Origin: Arsukibacterium sp. UBA3155
GTDB lineage: Bacteria; Pseudomonadota; Gammaproteobacteria; Enterobacterales; Alteromonadaceae
Direction of reading: 5' to 3'
Length of the DNA stretch: 64,000 bases
Assembly (NCBI GenBank): GCA_002364615.1
Contig: DEYP01000011.1
Location: forward strand, 1 to 64,000
The notes under the pieces are model-generated. The model did not search any database, was not told the origin of the DNA, and saw only the letters and a program-made list of their open reading frames with translations. Position numbers and translations under genes: made by a program. This document shows, piece by piece, positions 1-8,317 of the stretch; position 1 is the first letter of the stretch; every line of letters starts with the position of its first letter.

Positions 1-689
1 GCCAATTTTACTTGACCACTACAAAGTTACCCATTGTATTAACCAGAACCGAAATACAGCAACTTCTATTAGTAATAGATCCTAAATATAAACTGATTGC
101 CCAACTTTTGTATGGTAGCGGTTTACGTCTGATGGAAGCGGTTCGATTGCGGGTGCAAGACATTGATTTTGACTATCTGTCAGTAATGGTGTGGCAGGGA
201 AAAGGTAATAAGAACCGTCGGGTGACGCTCGCAGCAGAGCTGATTCCTGACTTACATATACAAATTCATCACGTTGAACAGTACTTTCAGGCTGACTTCT
301 ATAACCCACACTATGCCGGCGTATGGTTGCCATATGCTCTCGCCCGAAAATACCCGGCAGCGCCTAAAGAAATGGGCTGGCAGTATTTATTTCCATCCGG
401 CAAGTTAAGTGTTGATCCAGAATCTAAACTGCTGCGGCGTCATCATATAGATGAAACAACTGTCCGGCGAGCAGTTAAATTGGCGGCTCGACAGGCTAAA
501 ATTAAGAAAAATGTAACTTGCCATACTTTGCGCCATAGTTTTGCCACGCATTTACTGGAAGCAGGTGCCGATATTCGCACGGTTCAAGAGCAACTTGGCC
601 ATACCGACGTTAAAACTACTCAGATTTATACGCATGTTTTAAAACAAGGTGCCAGTGGCGTGAGAAACCCGTTATCGCAGTTGCTATAA
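1..689 (+). CDS. intI: Integron integrase (tyrosine recombinase), 5' end outside the window
   Basis: Site-specific recombinase that joins gene cassettes at attI/attC. The reading frame is open from base 3, so the N-terminal SAM-like DNA-binding domain (about 100 residues in the family) lies left of the window; the TTG at 12 is unlikely to be the true start. Visible are the box I arginine (GSGLRLMEAVRLRV), the beta-strand lysine (GKGNKNRR), the HTLRHSFATHLLEAG box, LGH and the nucleophile tyrosine in QIYTHV, so the catalytic set is complete. The stretch ALARKYPAAPKEMGWQYLFPS is the extra segment that separates IntI from XerC/D-type recombinases. The gene reads away from the left edge. In normal integrons attI and the cassettes sit upstream of intI, hence off-window. 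It converges on prpF. Confidence 0.9.
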   Translation, partial: QFYLTTTKLPIVLTRTEIQQLLLVIDPKYKLIAQLLYGSGLRLMEAVRLRVQDIDFDYLSVMVWQGKGNKNRRVTLAAELIPDLHIQIHHVEQYFQADFYNPHYAGVWLPYALARKYPAAPKEMGWQYLFPSGKLSVDPESKLLRRHHIDETTVRRAVKLAARQAKIKKNVTCHTLRHSFATHLLEAGADIRTVQEQLGHTDVKTTQIYTHVLKQGASGVRNPLSQLL

Positions 690-709
690 AAAAGGGCGCC
701 GCAGCGCCC
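688..709 (-). terminator. Terminator of the prp operon (minus strand)
   Basis: The stem GGGCGC/GCGCCC with a 4-base loop (694-709) is followed on the minus strand by six T (688-693). It lies just past the prpF stop and overlaps the intI stop codon. On the plus strand the hairpin has only a weak T tract, so it mainly serves prpF. Confidence 0.75.
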
Positions 710-730
710 TATTCATGAGTTAATCTCTGA

Positions 731-1918
731 TTAGAAGCAATCACCTGGCACTCTCACGGTGCCTTCCATTAACACCCGCGCGCTGCGGCTCATAATGGCT
801 TTGGTTACGGTCCACTCGCCATCAATTTTTTCAGCAGCAGCACCAACTTTTAACGTGCCCGACGGGTGGCCAAAGCGCACTGCTTCGCGAGCAGTACCAC
901 CTGCCGCCAGGTTAACTAACGTACCGGGAATAGCAGCAGCAGTGCCAATGGCCACCGCGGCAGTGCCCATCATGGCGTGGTGCAATTTACCCATGGATAA
1001 CGCCCGAACCAGCAGGTCGATATCTGTCGCCCCCACTTCTTTACCACTTGACGATACATACTGCTGAGGTGGCGCAACAAAGGCGACTTTAGGCGTGTGC
1101 TGACGTACCGTAGCTTGCTCTACTTCGTTAATTAAGCCCATTTTCAGTGCACCGTAGGCGCGAATGGTTTCAAAACGTTGTAAGGCTGCCGCATCACTGT
1201 TAATAGCATCCTGTAATTCAGTGCCGGTGTAGCCAATATCTGCCGCATTAACAAAGATGGTTGGAATGCCGGCATTTATCAGAGTGGCTTTAATGCTGCC
1301 AATACCGGGGACCTCCAGCTCGTCGACCACGTTACCGGTGGGGAACATGGCACCACCCCCCTCGCCTGCGTCTGCCGCCGGATTTACAAATTCAATTTCT
1401 ACTTCTGCCGCGGCAAAGGTAACACCGTCCAGCACAAAGTCGCCGGTTTCCTGCACTTCGCCATTAGTAACAGGCACGTGGGCAATAATGGTTTTACCAA
1501 TATTGCCCTGCCAGATCCGCACGGTACAAATACCATTTTGTGGAATGCGATCTTTGGCAACCAGGCCGTTGCTAATAGCAAATGAGCCCACCGCAGCACT
1601 TAAATTACCGCAGTTACCACTCCAGTCGATAAAGGGTTTATCGATTGCTATCTGGCCGAAAATATAATGCACATCGTGATCGGCCTTACTGCTCTTACTT
1701 AAAATAACCGCTTTGCTGGTGCTAGATGTGGCGCCGCCCATACCATCGGTATGTTTGCCGTAAGGATCGGGACTGCCGATAACCCGCAACAATAGTTTGT
1801 CGCGGGCTGAGCCCGGCTTCTGCGCCGCTTCTGGTAAATCGTCGAGTTTAAAAAATACACCTTTACTGGTGCCGCCACGCATGTAGGTGGCTGGAATTTT
1901 AATTTGTGGTCTGGTCAT
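731..1918 (-). CDS. prpF: 2-methylaconitate cis-trans isomerase PrpF
   Basis: PrpF works with AcnD in the 2-methylcitrate cycle. AcnD alone yields a methylaconitate isomer that PrpF converts to the form that can be rehydrated to 2-methylisocitrate. The 395-residue protein has the family's length and opening (KIPATYMRGGTSKGVFF) and a glycine-rich GGMFPTGN-like stretch (GGGAMFPTGN). The fold is of the diaminopimelate-epimerase type. It is the last gene of the prp operon, separated from acnD by about 450 bases packed with hairpins, where the other prp genes are nearly contiguous. The ATG at 1918 has only a weak purine-rich site (GGGGTAAC) before it. A terminator follows the stop. Confidence 0.93.
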   Translation of the reverse strand: MTRPQIKIPATYMRGGTSKGVFFKLDDLPEAAQKPGSARDKLLLRVIGSPDPYGKHTDGMGGATSSTSKAVILSKSSKADHDVHYIFGQIAIDKPFIDWSGNCGNLSAAVGSFAISNGLVAKDRIPQNGICTVRIWQGNIGKTIIAHVPVTNGEVQETGDFVLDGVTFAAAEVEIEFVNPAADAGEGGGAMFPTGNVVDELEVPGIGSIKATLINAGIPTIFVNAADIGYTGTELQDAINSDAAALQRFETIRAYGALKMGLINEVEQATVRQHTPKVAFVAPPQQYVSSSGKEVGATDIDLLVRALSMGKLHHAMMGTAAVAIGTAAAIPGTLVNLAAGGTAREAVRFGHPSGTLKVGAAAEKIDGEWTVTKAIMSRSARVLMEGTVRVPGDCF

Positions 1919-1960
1919 AGTTGTTACCCCAAAAATAAATCAAAAAATTTGTGTGGAGTA

Positions 1961-2016
1961 CGAGCCGACAATCTCTTTCTGCACTATTAGTTAATCTGTT
2001 AAGTCCGAGCCGACAA
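1961..2016. repeat. Direct repeat CGAGCCGACAA (two copies, 45 bases apart)
   Basis: Identical 11-mers CGAGCCGACAA lie at 1961-1971 and 2006-2016, upstream of prpF and at the edge of the hairpin-rich segment. They could be paired protein-binding sites or the remnant of a duplication at an insertion point. The sequence does not decide between these. Confidence 0.5.
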
Positions 2017-2021
2017 CCCTA

Positions 2022-2321
2022 TTTTGCTTGCCGCAGCAACTCCCGAACGCTTGCGCGTTCGTTCAGACACTCTGCGGCAACAAAACAGGCCATCGACTCT
2101 CCCTTGTCAAATTCGAAGTTTGCATCTCTCGACATTGTTGCTGTTACAAGTAGATATCAGCTCAACTTCACGGCAAAGATTAGAACCTCTGAAATGTTGT
2201 CACAGAGTGTCTGAGTCCTGCCGCAGGCAAAGGACGACAAATTCGTCAGGAACGAATTTGAACAGCCTTCGGCTGGCCTCTGGCGCAGGACAGGAAAGTC
2301 CTGCGTACTTGCTGTGACAAG
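2022..2321. repeat. Hairpin-rich intergenic element between acnD and prpF
   Basis: This stretch has no convincing reading frame but contains successive inverted repeats. An outer arm of TTTTGCTTGCCGCAG (2022-2036) pairs, with one bulge, with CTGCGGCAACAAAA (2072-2085) around an inner CGAACGC/GCGTTCG stem (2044-2061). Then come GTCCTGCC...GGCAAAGGAC (2215-2235), CAAATTCGT/ACGAATTTG (2238-2260), CAGCC/GGCTG (2263-2275), CGCAGGAC/GTCCTGCG (2284-2305) and a small CTTG/CAAG stem (2308-2321). The architecture resembles a REP/MITE-like non-coding repeat, or a strongly folded mRNA segment between two operon genes. Whether it is repeated elsewhere in the genome cannot be seen here. Confidence 0.6.
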
Positions 2322-2375
2322 CAGTTCAGAGCGTTGTAATCGCAGCCATTACTGCATACTTTTTTGAAACGCCAG

Positions 2376-4976
2376 TTAAACTGCACCTTGCAAAAAGTCC
2401 TGCGCGAAGCGCTGCAACACACCGCCTGCTTCATATATCGACAGCTCTTCTGCGGTATCCAGCCTACACGTCATCGGCACTTCAAGCGTTTCGCCGTTTT
2501 TACGGTGAATAACCAAAGTGAGCTCGGCCCGGGGCTTGCGCTCACCCTTAACATCGTAGGTTTCAGTGCCATCCAGGCCCAGCGTTTGCCGGGTGGTGCC
2601 GGGTTTAAACTCCAGCGGCAATACGCCCATACCAATTAAATTAGTACGGTGAATGCGCTCGAAGCCCTCAGCAGCAATCGCTTCAACGCCCGCCAACCGA
2701 ACGCCTTTGGCCGCCCAATCGCGTGACGATCCCTGACCATAATCGGCACCGGCCACGATAATTAGCGGTTGCTTGCGCTTCATGTACGTTTCAATGGCTT
2801 CCCACATCCGTACCACGTTACCTTCAGGCTCTAACCGGGTTAACGAGCCTTGTTTTACCTTGCCATCGACCACTGCCATTTCATTTATCAGCTTCGGGTT
2901 AGCGAAGGTGGCCCGCTGCGCGGTTAAGTGATCCCCGCGGTGGGTGGCATAAGAGTTAAAGTCTTCTTCCGGTAAGCCCATTTTATGCAGGTATTCACCC
3001 GCTGCACTGTCCAGCATAATGGCGTTAGACGGCGATAAATGGTCGGTAGTAATGTTATCACCAAGTACCGCTAAAGGCCGCATACCGGTTAAGCTGCGCT
3101 CGCCGGCAATGGCACCCTCGCCTTCGGTTTCCCAGTATGGTGGCCGGCGAATGTAGGTGCTTTGTGGCCGCCAGTCGTACAACGGGCTTATTTGCTCACC
3201 GAAATCGACTGCGACATTAAACATTGGCTCATATACCCGTCTGAATTGCTCAGGTTTAACGCTTTTAGCCACCATGGCGTCGATTTCTGCATCATCCGGC
3301 CAGATATCTTTTAAGGTAATGCCATTACCTTTGTCGTCATAACCCAGAATATCTTTCTCGATATCAAACCGAATAGTACCAGCAATGGCATAGGCCACCA
3401 CTAATGCCGGTGAGGCTAAAAACGCCTGCTTGGCATAAGGGTGAATGCGCCCATCGAAGTTACGGTTACCCGATAGCACGGCGGTGGCGTATAAATCACG
3501 CTCAATCACTTCCTGCTGAATAACCGGGTCGAGCGCGCCGCTCATACCGTTACAGGTTGTACAGGCAAAGCCAACGATACCAAAACCCAGTTGCTCCAGT
3601 TCAGGCAAAAGCGCCCCTTCTTCCAGATACAACTGCACCGCTTTAGACCCGGGCGCCAGTGAGGTTTTCACCCATGGTTTGCGCGTTAAGCCTTTGGCAT
3701 TGGCGTTACGGGCTAACAAACCGGCAGCAATAACATTGCGCGGGTTTGAGGTGTTGGTACAGCTGGTAATGGCGGCGATAATAACCGCGCCATCGGGCAT
3801 TTTGCCCTCTTCCAACTCGTATTTACCGGCAATTCCCCGCGCTGCTAAATCACTGGTTGCCAGGCGCGCATGCGGGTTAGATGGCCCGGCCATGGTGCGG
3901 CCAACGCTGGATAAATCGAACTTAAGCACCCGCTCGTATTGCGCAGTCTCTAAACTATCTGCCCATAAACCGGCAGTTTTGGCGTAGGTTTCAACCAGCT
4001 GTACTTGTTTGGCGTCACGGCCGGTTAAGGTTAAATAATCCAGCGTTTGCTGGTCGATGTAAAACATCGCCGCAGTAGCGCCGTATTCTGGTGTCATGTT
4101 AGAGATGGTCGCCCGATCGCCTAAACTTAAGCTGTTAGCACCCTCGCCATAAAACTCCAGATAACTGGATACCACTTTTTGCTTGCGCAAAAACTCGGTG
4201 AGTGCCAGCACAATATCGGTTGCCATAATGCCGGGTTGGGCTTTGCCGGTAAGCTCTACGCCAATAATATCTGGCAGGCGCATCCAGCTGGCACGCCCGA
4301 GCATCACGCTTTCAGCTTCTAAACCACCCACCCCAATGGCAATAACACCCAATGCATCAACATGCGGGGTATGGCTGTCGGTTCCCACTAAGGTATCAGG
4401 GAAGGCGACACCGTCGAGGGCGTGCACTACCGGCGACATCCGCTCTAAGTTAATCTGGTGCATAATGCCGTTACCCGGCGGTATTACATCAACATTTTTA
4501 AAGGCTTTTTTAGTCCAGTTAATAAAGTGAAACCGATCGTCGTTGCGCCGATCTTCAATACTGCGGTTTTTTTCAAACGCGTCTTTCTCAAAACCAGCAT
4601 GCTCTACCGCTAAGGAGTGGTCGACAATAAGCTGGGTTGGTACCACCGGGTTTACCTTGGCCGGATCGCCGCCTTGCTCGGCAATTGCATCGCGCAGGCC
4701 TGCTAAATCTACCAAAGCAGTCTGGCCTAAAATATCGTGGCAGACGACTCGCGCCGGATACCACGGGAAATCCAGATCGTTTTTGCGATAAATAAACTGC
4801 TTTAACGAGTCCGTTAACATCGCAGGATCGCAGCGGCGTACCAGGTTTTCGGCAAATACCCGCGAGGTATAGGGCAATTTGGCATAGGCGCCGGGTTCAA
4901 TGGCATCTACCGCAGCCTGAGTATCAAAATACTCAAGCGTTGTGCCAGGCAATTTTTTACGAAAGTCGTTATTCAT
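2376..4976 (-). CDS. acnD: Fe/S-dependent 2-methylisocitrate dehydratase AcnD
   Basis: Aconitase-family enzyme that dehydrates 2-methylcitrate in propionate catabolism. The 866-residue length and family order fit. The [4Fe-4S] ligands are visible as SCTNTSNP (cysteine near residue 404) and ACTTCNGMSG (CxxC near 472). The C-terminal swivel domain carries GADYGQGSSRDWAAKG. The gene starts five bases after the prpC stop, and with prpF present this is the AcnD/PrpF branch rather than PrpD. It could be mistaken for AcnA by homology; the prpC and prpF neighbours settle the role. Confidence 0.95.
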   Translation of the reverse strand: MNNDFRKKLPGTTLEYFDTQAAVDAIEPGAYAKLPYTSRVFAENLVRRCDPAMLTDSLKQFIYRKNDLDFPWYPARVVCHDILGQTALVDLAGLRDAIAEQGGDPAKVNPVVPTQLIVDHSLAVEHAGFEKDAFEKNRSIEDRRNDDRFHFINWTKKAFKNVDVIPPGNGIMHQINLERMSPVVHALDGVAFPDTLVGTDSHTPHVDALGVIAIGVGGLEAESVMLGRASWMRLPDIIGVELTGKAQPGIMATDIVLALTEFLRKQKVVSSYLEFYGEGANSLSLGDRATISNMTPEYGATAAMFYIDQQTLDYLTLTGRDAKQVQLVETYAKTAGLWADSLETAQYERVLKFDLSSVGRTMAGPSNPHARLATSDLAARGIAGKYELEEGKMPDGAVIIAAITSCTNTSNPRNVIAAGLLARNANAKGLTRKPWVKTSLAPGSKAVQLYLEEGALLPELEQLGFGIVGFACTTCNGMSGALDPVIQQEVIERDLYATAVLSGNRNFDGRIHPYAKQAFLASPALVVAYAIAGTIRFDIEKDILGYDDKGNGITLKDIWPDDAEIDAMVAKSVKPEQFRRVYEPMFNVAVDFGEQISPLYDWRPQSTYIRRPPYWETEGEGAIAGERSLTGMRPLAVLGDNITTDHLSPSNAIMLDSAAGEYLHKMGLPEEDFNSYATHRGDHLTAQRATFANPKLINEMAVVDGKVKQGSLTRLEPEGNVVRMWEAIETYMKRKQPLIIVAGADYGQGSSRDWAAKGVRLAGVEAIAAEGFERIHRTNLIGMGVLPLEFKPGTTRQTLGLDGTETYDVKGERKPRAELTLVIHRKNGETLEVPMTCRLDTAEELSIYEAGGVLQRFAQDFLQGAV

Positions 4977-4981
4977 TGCTA

Positions 4982-6109
4982 TTACCGTTCATTAATTGGT
5001 TTAACGCTGCGCGGCTCTACGCCAACATAGTCGGCACTTGGCCGGATGATGCGGTTATCCGCGCGCTGTTCCATGACGTGTGCGGCCCAGCCAGTTAAGC
5101 GGCTGCAAACAAAAATTGGTGTAAACAGCTTGGTGGGAATACCCATATAGTTGTATGCAGAGGCATGGAAAAAATCGGCATTACAAAACAGTTTTTTCTC
5201 GCGCCACATTACCGCTTCACAACGCTCAGATACGTCATATAAACGGGTATCACCATTGGCCTTGGCTAATTTTTCTGACCAGGCTTTGATCACTGCATTA
5301 CGTGGATCAGACTCGGAATACACCGCATGCCCAAACCCCATAATTTTTTCTTTGCGCTGTAGCATGCCAAGCAGTTTTTGTTCGGCATCATCGGCGCTTT
5401 GCATATTTTCAATCAGTTCCATTGCGGCTTCGTTGGCGCCACCATGCAGCGGCCCCCGCAAAGAACCAATCGCGCCGGTCACACACGAATGCATATCACT
5501 AAGGGTAGAGGCACAAACCCTGGCGGTAAAGGTAGAAGCGTTAAACTCGTGCTCTGCATATAAAATCAGTGACGACTCCATCACCTGAGTGTGCAACGCC
5601 GTTGGTTTTTCGCCATGCAAGGTCCATAAAAACTGCTCTGCGGTTGAATTAGCGTCGGTTTCCACTTCAATTTTTTTGTTATGGTGACTGTAGTTGTACC
5701 AGTAGTTCACCATGCCCGGAAACACCGCCAGCATCCGATCAGTTACATCATCTTGCTCGCCAAAATTCTGCTCTGTCTCCAGATTACCCAGCATAGAGCA
5801 GCCGGTGCGCATCACGTCCATCGGGTGAGCCGATGCCGGAATGCGCTCTAGCACGTCTTTTAGTGCTTGTGGCAGCGCACGCATTTTTTTAAGCTTAGTT
5901 TTGTACTGCGCCAGCTCACTTTTATTAGGCAGCTCGCCTTTTAAAATTAAAAACGCCACTTCGTCAAACTCACAGTTTGCCGCTAAATCTTTTACATCAT
6001 AACCGCGATAGGTTAGACCTGAACCGGTTTTACCCACGGTTGATAACGCCGTTTTACCGGCAACCTGGCCGCGCAAACCTGCGCCTGATAACTGTTTTGC
6101 ATTTGGCAT
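4982..6109 (-). CDS. prpC: 2-methylcitrate synthase
   Basis: Condenses propionyl-CoA with oxaloacetate to 2-methylcitrate. The 375-residue citrate-synthase-fold protein has the catalytic histidines in GPLHGGANEAAM (about residue 223) and GFGHAVYSESDPRN (about 260), and the acidic residue in NADFF (about 307). It is shorter than the hexameric GltA encoded at the other end of the window and lacks its N-terminal extension, as expected for PrpC. It lies between prpB and acnD in one operon. An early glycine-rich segment, GLTYRGYDVKDLA, is typical of the PrpC subgroup. Confidence 0.95.
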   Translation of the reverse strand: MPNAKQLSGAGLRGQVAGKTALSTVGKTGSGLTYRGYDVKDLAANCEFDEVAFLILKGELPNKSELAQYKTKLKKMRALPQALKDVLERIPASAHPMDVMRTGCSMLGNLETEQNFGEQDDVTDRMLAVFPGMVNYWYNYSHHNKKIEVETDANSTAEQFLWTLHGEKPTALHTQVMESSLILYAEHEFNASTFTARVCASTLSDMHSCVTGAIGSLRGPLHGGANEAAMELIENMQSADDAEQKLLGMLQRKEKIMGFGHAVYSESDPRNAVIKAWSEKLAKANGDTRLYDVSERCEAVMWREKKLFCNADFFHASAYNYMGIPTKLFTPIFVCSRLTGWAAHVMEQRADNRIIRPSADYVGVEPRSVKPINER

Positions 6110-6159
6110 TTTCTACTCCAATTCTTTGCTAATTAATCTGTTAACGCGCTACTGCTGGC

Positions 6160-7050
6160 TTACTTGTTTTTGCCGTCGGTAAACAGCGCATCAAGTTTTT
6201 GCTCAAAGCTGTGATAATTTAAAAAGTCATATAATTCAGCACGGGTTTGCATGGTTTCTACCACTGCTTTCTGATCGCCATTGTCCAGAATAGACTGATA
6301 GACATTTAACGCCGCTTTATTCATAGCCCGAAACGCACTTAGCGGGTACAGCACCATAGCTACGCCAACGCTGGCTAACTCGGCTTTATTAAACAGCGGG
6401 GTCTGGCCGAACTCGGTAATATTTGCCAGTACCGGTATTTTTAATGCCTTGGTAAATGCCTGATATTGTTCCAGGGTATGCACGGCTTCTGCAAATATGG
6501 CATCCGCTCCGGCGGCCTCACAAGCCAGGGCTCGTTCCAGCGCCGCATCAATACCTTGTTGGGCTAAGGCGTCAGTGCGGGCCATGATAAAAAAGTTTTC
6601 GTCATCACGGGCATCGACACTGGCTTTAACCCGGTCGACCATTTCATTCAGACTGACAATTTCTTTATTCGGACGGTGACCGCAACGCTTTTGTGCGACC
6701 TGATCTTCTATATGAAAACCTGCTGCGCCCGCCCGGCTCATTTCCTTAACGGTGCGGGCTATGTTAAAGGCACCGCCCCACCCCGTATCGGCATCTACTA
6801 ATAACGGTACACTGGTGGCTGAGGTGATCCGTCTGATGTCTTCACATACATCGTTTAACGATGTCATCCCTAAGTCTGGCAAACCAAAGGAGGCGTTGGC
6901 CACCCCTGCCCCAGAGAGGTAAATAGCCTGATGACCAGTACGCTCGGCCATCATTGCGGTATAGGCGTTAATGGTGCCGACAATTTGTAACGGTTGATTA
7001 GCAGTAATAGCCGCGCGAAACTTAGCGCCGGCAGAAAGTGTGTTAGCCAT
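6160..7050 (-). CDS. prpB: 2-methylisocitrate lyase
   Basis: Cleaves 2-methylisocitrate to pyruvate and succinate, the last step of the methylcitrate cycle. It is a member of the isocitrate lyase superfamily, with the signature KRCGHR near residue 121. The frame is open for 18 more codons upstream, but these overlap the regulator gene. The ATG at 7050 ([11 protein letters not shown]) follows a GGGAACCTGAT site and matches the usual N-terminus, so it was chosen, giving 296 residues. The start is one base past the regulator stop, so the two are probably translationally coupled. Confidence 0.95.
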   Translation of the reverse strand: MANTLSAGAKFRAAITANQPLQIVGTINAYTAMMAERTGHQAIYLSGAGVANASFGLPDLGMTSLNDVCEDIRRITSATSVPLLVDADTGWGGAFNIARTVKEMSRAGAAGFHIEDQVAQKRCGHRPNKEIVSLNEMVDRVKASVDARDDENFFIMARTDALAQQGIDAALERALACEAAGADAIFAEAVHTLEQYQAFTKALKIPVLANITEFGQTPLFNKAELASVGVAMVLYPLSAFRAMNKAALNVYQSILDNGDQKAVVETMQTRAELYDFLNYHSFEQKLDALFTDGKNK

Positions 7051-7051
7051 A

Positions 7052-7735
7052 TCAGGTTCCCATTTGTTCAAGTTGTTGTTCAATGTTACGCCGCGATGCT
7101 GCAATATGGCGGCGCATTAGTAAGTCAGCCAGCTCACCGTCACGGTTGGCAATGGCATTAATAATAGCTTTATGTTCATCAAAAGCACGGGACACCCGTG
7201 GCCCGTTCATACCAAGTTGTACCCGGTACATTCTGACAAGGTAGTACAGCTCGTCACATAAAATATTAATTAAATAACTGTTTTTGCTTCCCAGGATCAC
7301 CCGGTAATGAAAATCCAGATCACCGGCTTCCTGATAATAACTTTCGCCTTCCCGTACCCGCTGCGATGATAAATGCTGATCCAGCAATTGGCGCACTTCG
7401 GTTATCTCCGCGTCGGTCATGTGCTCAGCCGCCAGCTTGCACGCCAGCCCTTCCAGGTTTTCGCGTAACTGATAAAGCGCCAATAAACCGTTTGTCGACA
7501 ATCTCACCACTCTGGCACCGGCATTAGGAATGCGTTCAATTAAATGACAACGCTCCAGCCGCGCCAGTGCTTCGCGCAGCGGTGCCCGGCTTAAATCAAA
7601 GCGACGGGCCAGCTCGGGTTCACTTATTTTGCTGCCAGGCGCAATATCACCCTCGACTATGGCACGCTGTATTTCCAGTAAAACCCGGTCGGCTGCAGTA
7701 ACAGGTTGTCGCAAAGCAGGATGAGGTTGATGCAT
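7052..7735 (-). CDS. GntR-family (FCD/FadR subfamily) regulator of the prp operon
   Basis: Transcription factor with an N-terminal winged helix (about residues 13-75, with [23 protein letters not shown] as the recognition region) and a C-terminal all-helical FCD ligand domain with [12 protein letters not shown] and conserved histidines. It is the first gene of the prp operon and probably a propionate or methylcitrate sensor. A TTG at 7750 would give a longer product but lies inside an operator palindrome. The ATG at 7735 ([10 protein letters not shown]) is preferred, although no strong ribosome site precedes it. It differs from the sigma54-type PrpR of enterobacteria. One more operator copy lies inside its own coding sequence at 7491-7502. 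Confidence 0.88.
   Translation of the reverse strand: MHQPHPALRQPVTAADRVLLEIQRAIVEGDIAPGSKISEPELARRFDLSRAPLREALARLERCHLIERIPNAGARVVRLSTNGLLALYQLRENLEGLACKLAAEHMTDAEITEVRQLLDQHLSSQRVREGESYYQEAGDLDFHYRVILGSKNSYLINILCDELYYLVRMYRVQLGMNGPRVSRAFDEHKAIINAIANRDGELADLLMRRHIAASRRNIEQQLEQMGT
7491..7502. promoter_or_regulatory. Internal TTGTCGACAA operator copy within the regulator gene
   Basis: TTTGTCGACAAT contains the same 10-base palindrome TTGTCGACAA as the promoter operators. It sits 247 bases from the proximal one, inside the GntR-type coding region. It is probably an auxiliary operator. Confidence 0.5.
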
Positions 7736-7737
7736 AA

Positions 7738-7749
7738 ATTGTCGACACA
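7738..7749. promoter_or_regulatory. Operator 2 of the prp operon (just upstream of the start codon)
   Basis: ATTGTCGACACA-type site (TTGTCGACA at 7739-7747) on the plus strand. It lies about 15 bases downstream of the predicted transcription start and directly before the ATG at 7735. The TTGTnnACAA-like symmetry suits a GntR/FCD dimer. It is likely used for autorepression. Confidence 0.65.
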
Positions 7750-7765
7750 AATAATTAATAGTGTC

Positions 7766-7794
7766 TTTTTAAGCTTGTTATGCGGCTATGTCAA
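7766..7794 (-). promoter_or_regulatory. Predicted prp operon promoter
   Basis: On the minus strand TTGACA (7789-7794), a 17-base spacer and TAAAAA (7766-7771) form a sigma70-like promoter with a start near 7759. Operators flank it on both sides (7738-7749 and 7810-7821). Confidence 0.6.
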
Positions 7795-7809
7795 GACGAA
7801 ACGAGATAG

Positions 7810-7821
7810 ATTGTCGACAAT
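7810..7821. promoter_or_regulatory. Operator 1 of the prp operon (upstream of -35)
   Basis: Perfect 12-base palindrome ATTGTCGACAAT, centred about 57 bases upstream of the predicted start and 72 bases from operator 2. It is the best copy of the three and probably the main site of the GntR/FCD regulator. Confidence 0.7.
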
Positions 7822-8317
7822 GTACGCCTAAAGTCGTAGAGACCACGGAGCTGTGGATTAAGGGGGAATTTAAATTGGCTGGATTCGGTTACGACTTTAT
7901 AAATTATTTTTTAGACTTTATTTTCATTAAATAAATAACCTTTATGCCAAGCGCTTATAACGAAAGTCTGCACCCATTTAAGGACAAAGGCTGCCACGGT
8001 GCGATGCAGCGGCTAAAGTCGGGGGATAAGCTGGGCATAACCTGAGCACAAACGGTGGGTAACTTTGCGGACAGTAGCAAATAATCGGCAATGGCTAACA
8101 GGAAAAAGTGAATTAGCTTTACTACACTTTGCCTTACCTTATTTGCAACAGTTTTTCGATAGCGCACGGCTCATTCCCTATGAGCCATTCCCCTAGGCCC
8201 AGAACAATTCGGATTGGTTCTGGGCTTCTTTTATCTGCAATACTTGCTGCTTATCAGGCCAAACAATTCAGAAAACCCATTAAATAACAAAGACATATTT
8301 AAACGCAACAGGCGCCG
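7822..8317. other. Gene-free stretch with possible plus-strand small RNA
   Basis: About 500 bases with no convincing protein gene. A 70-codon minus frame (7955-8167) has no recognisable motif and no good ribosome site. The left part (7895-7940) is very AT-rich. The right end carries a clear plus-strand hairpin plus terminator (8168-8234) with no plus-strand coding region in front of it, so a non-coding transcript is possible. Confidence 0.4.
8168..8234 (+). terminator. Hairpin plus intrinsic terminator (plus strand) without an obvious gene
   Basis: A first stem GGCTCAT/ATGAGCC (8168-8186) is followed by GCCCAGAAC/GTTCTGGGC (8197-8225) and then TTCTTTTAT. The T tract is only on the plus strand, so it cannot be the terminator of the minus-strand tatD-type gene. 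It probably ends a small RNA starting somewhere in 7820-8160. Confidence 0.65.

Noticed and set aside
1951-2317. Short plus-strand frames across the acnD-prpF gap
   Set aside because: Their products are low-information and serine/arginine-rich, and the DNA is dominated by inverted repeats, so coding is unlikely.
4982-6109. Possibility that this is a second gltA
   Set aside because: It lacks the N-terminal extension of GltA, has PrpC-like sequence and sits in the methylcitrate operon.
7955-8167. 70-codon minus-strand reading frame in the prp-ycfH gap
   Set aside because: No recognisable motif, no ribosome site, and it lies antisense to a stretch ending in a plus-strand terminator. It was treated as non-coding.
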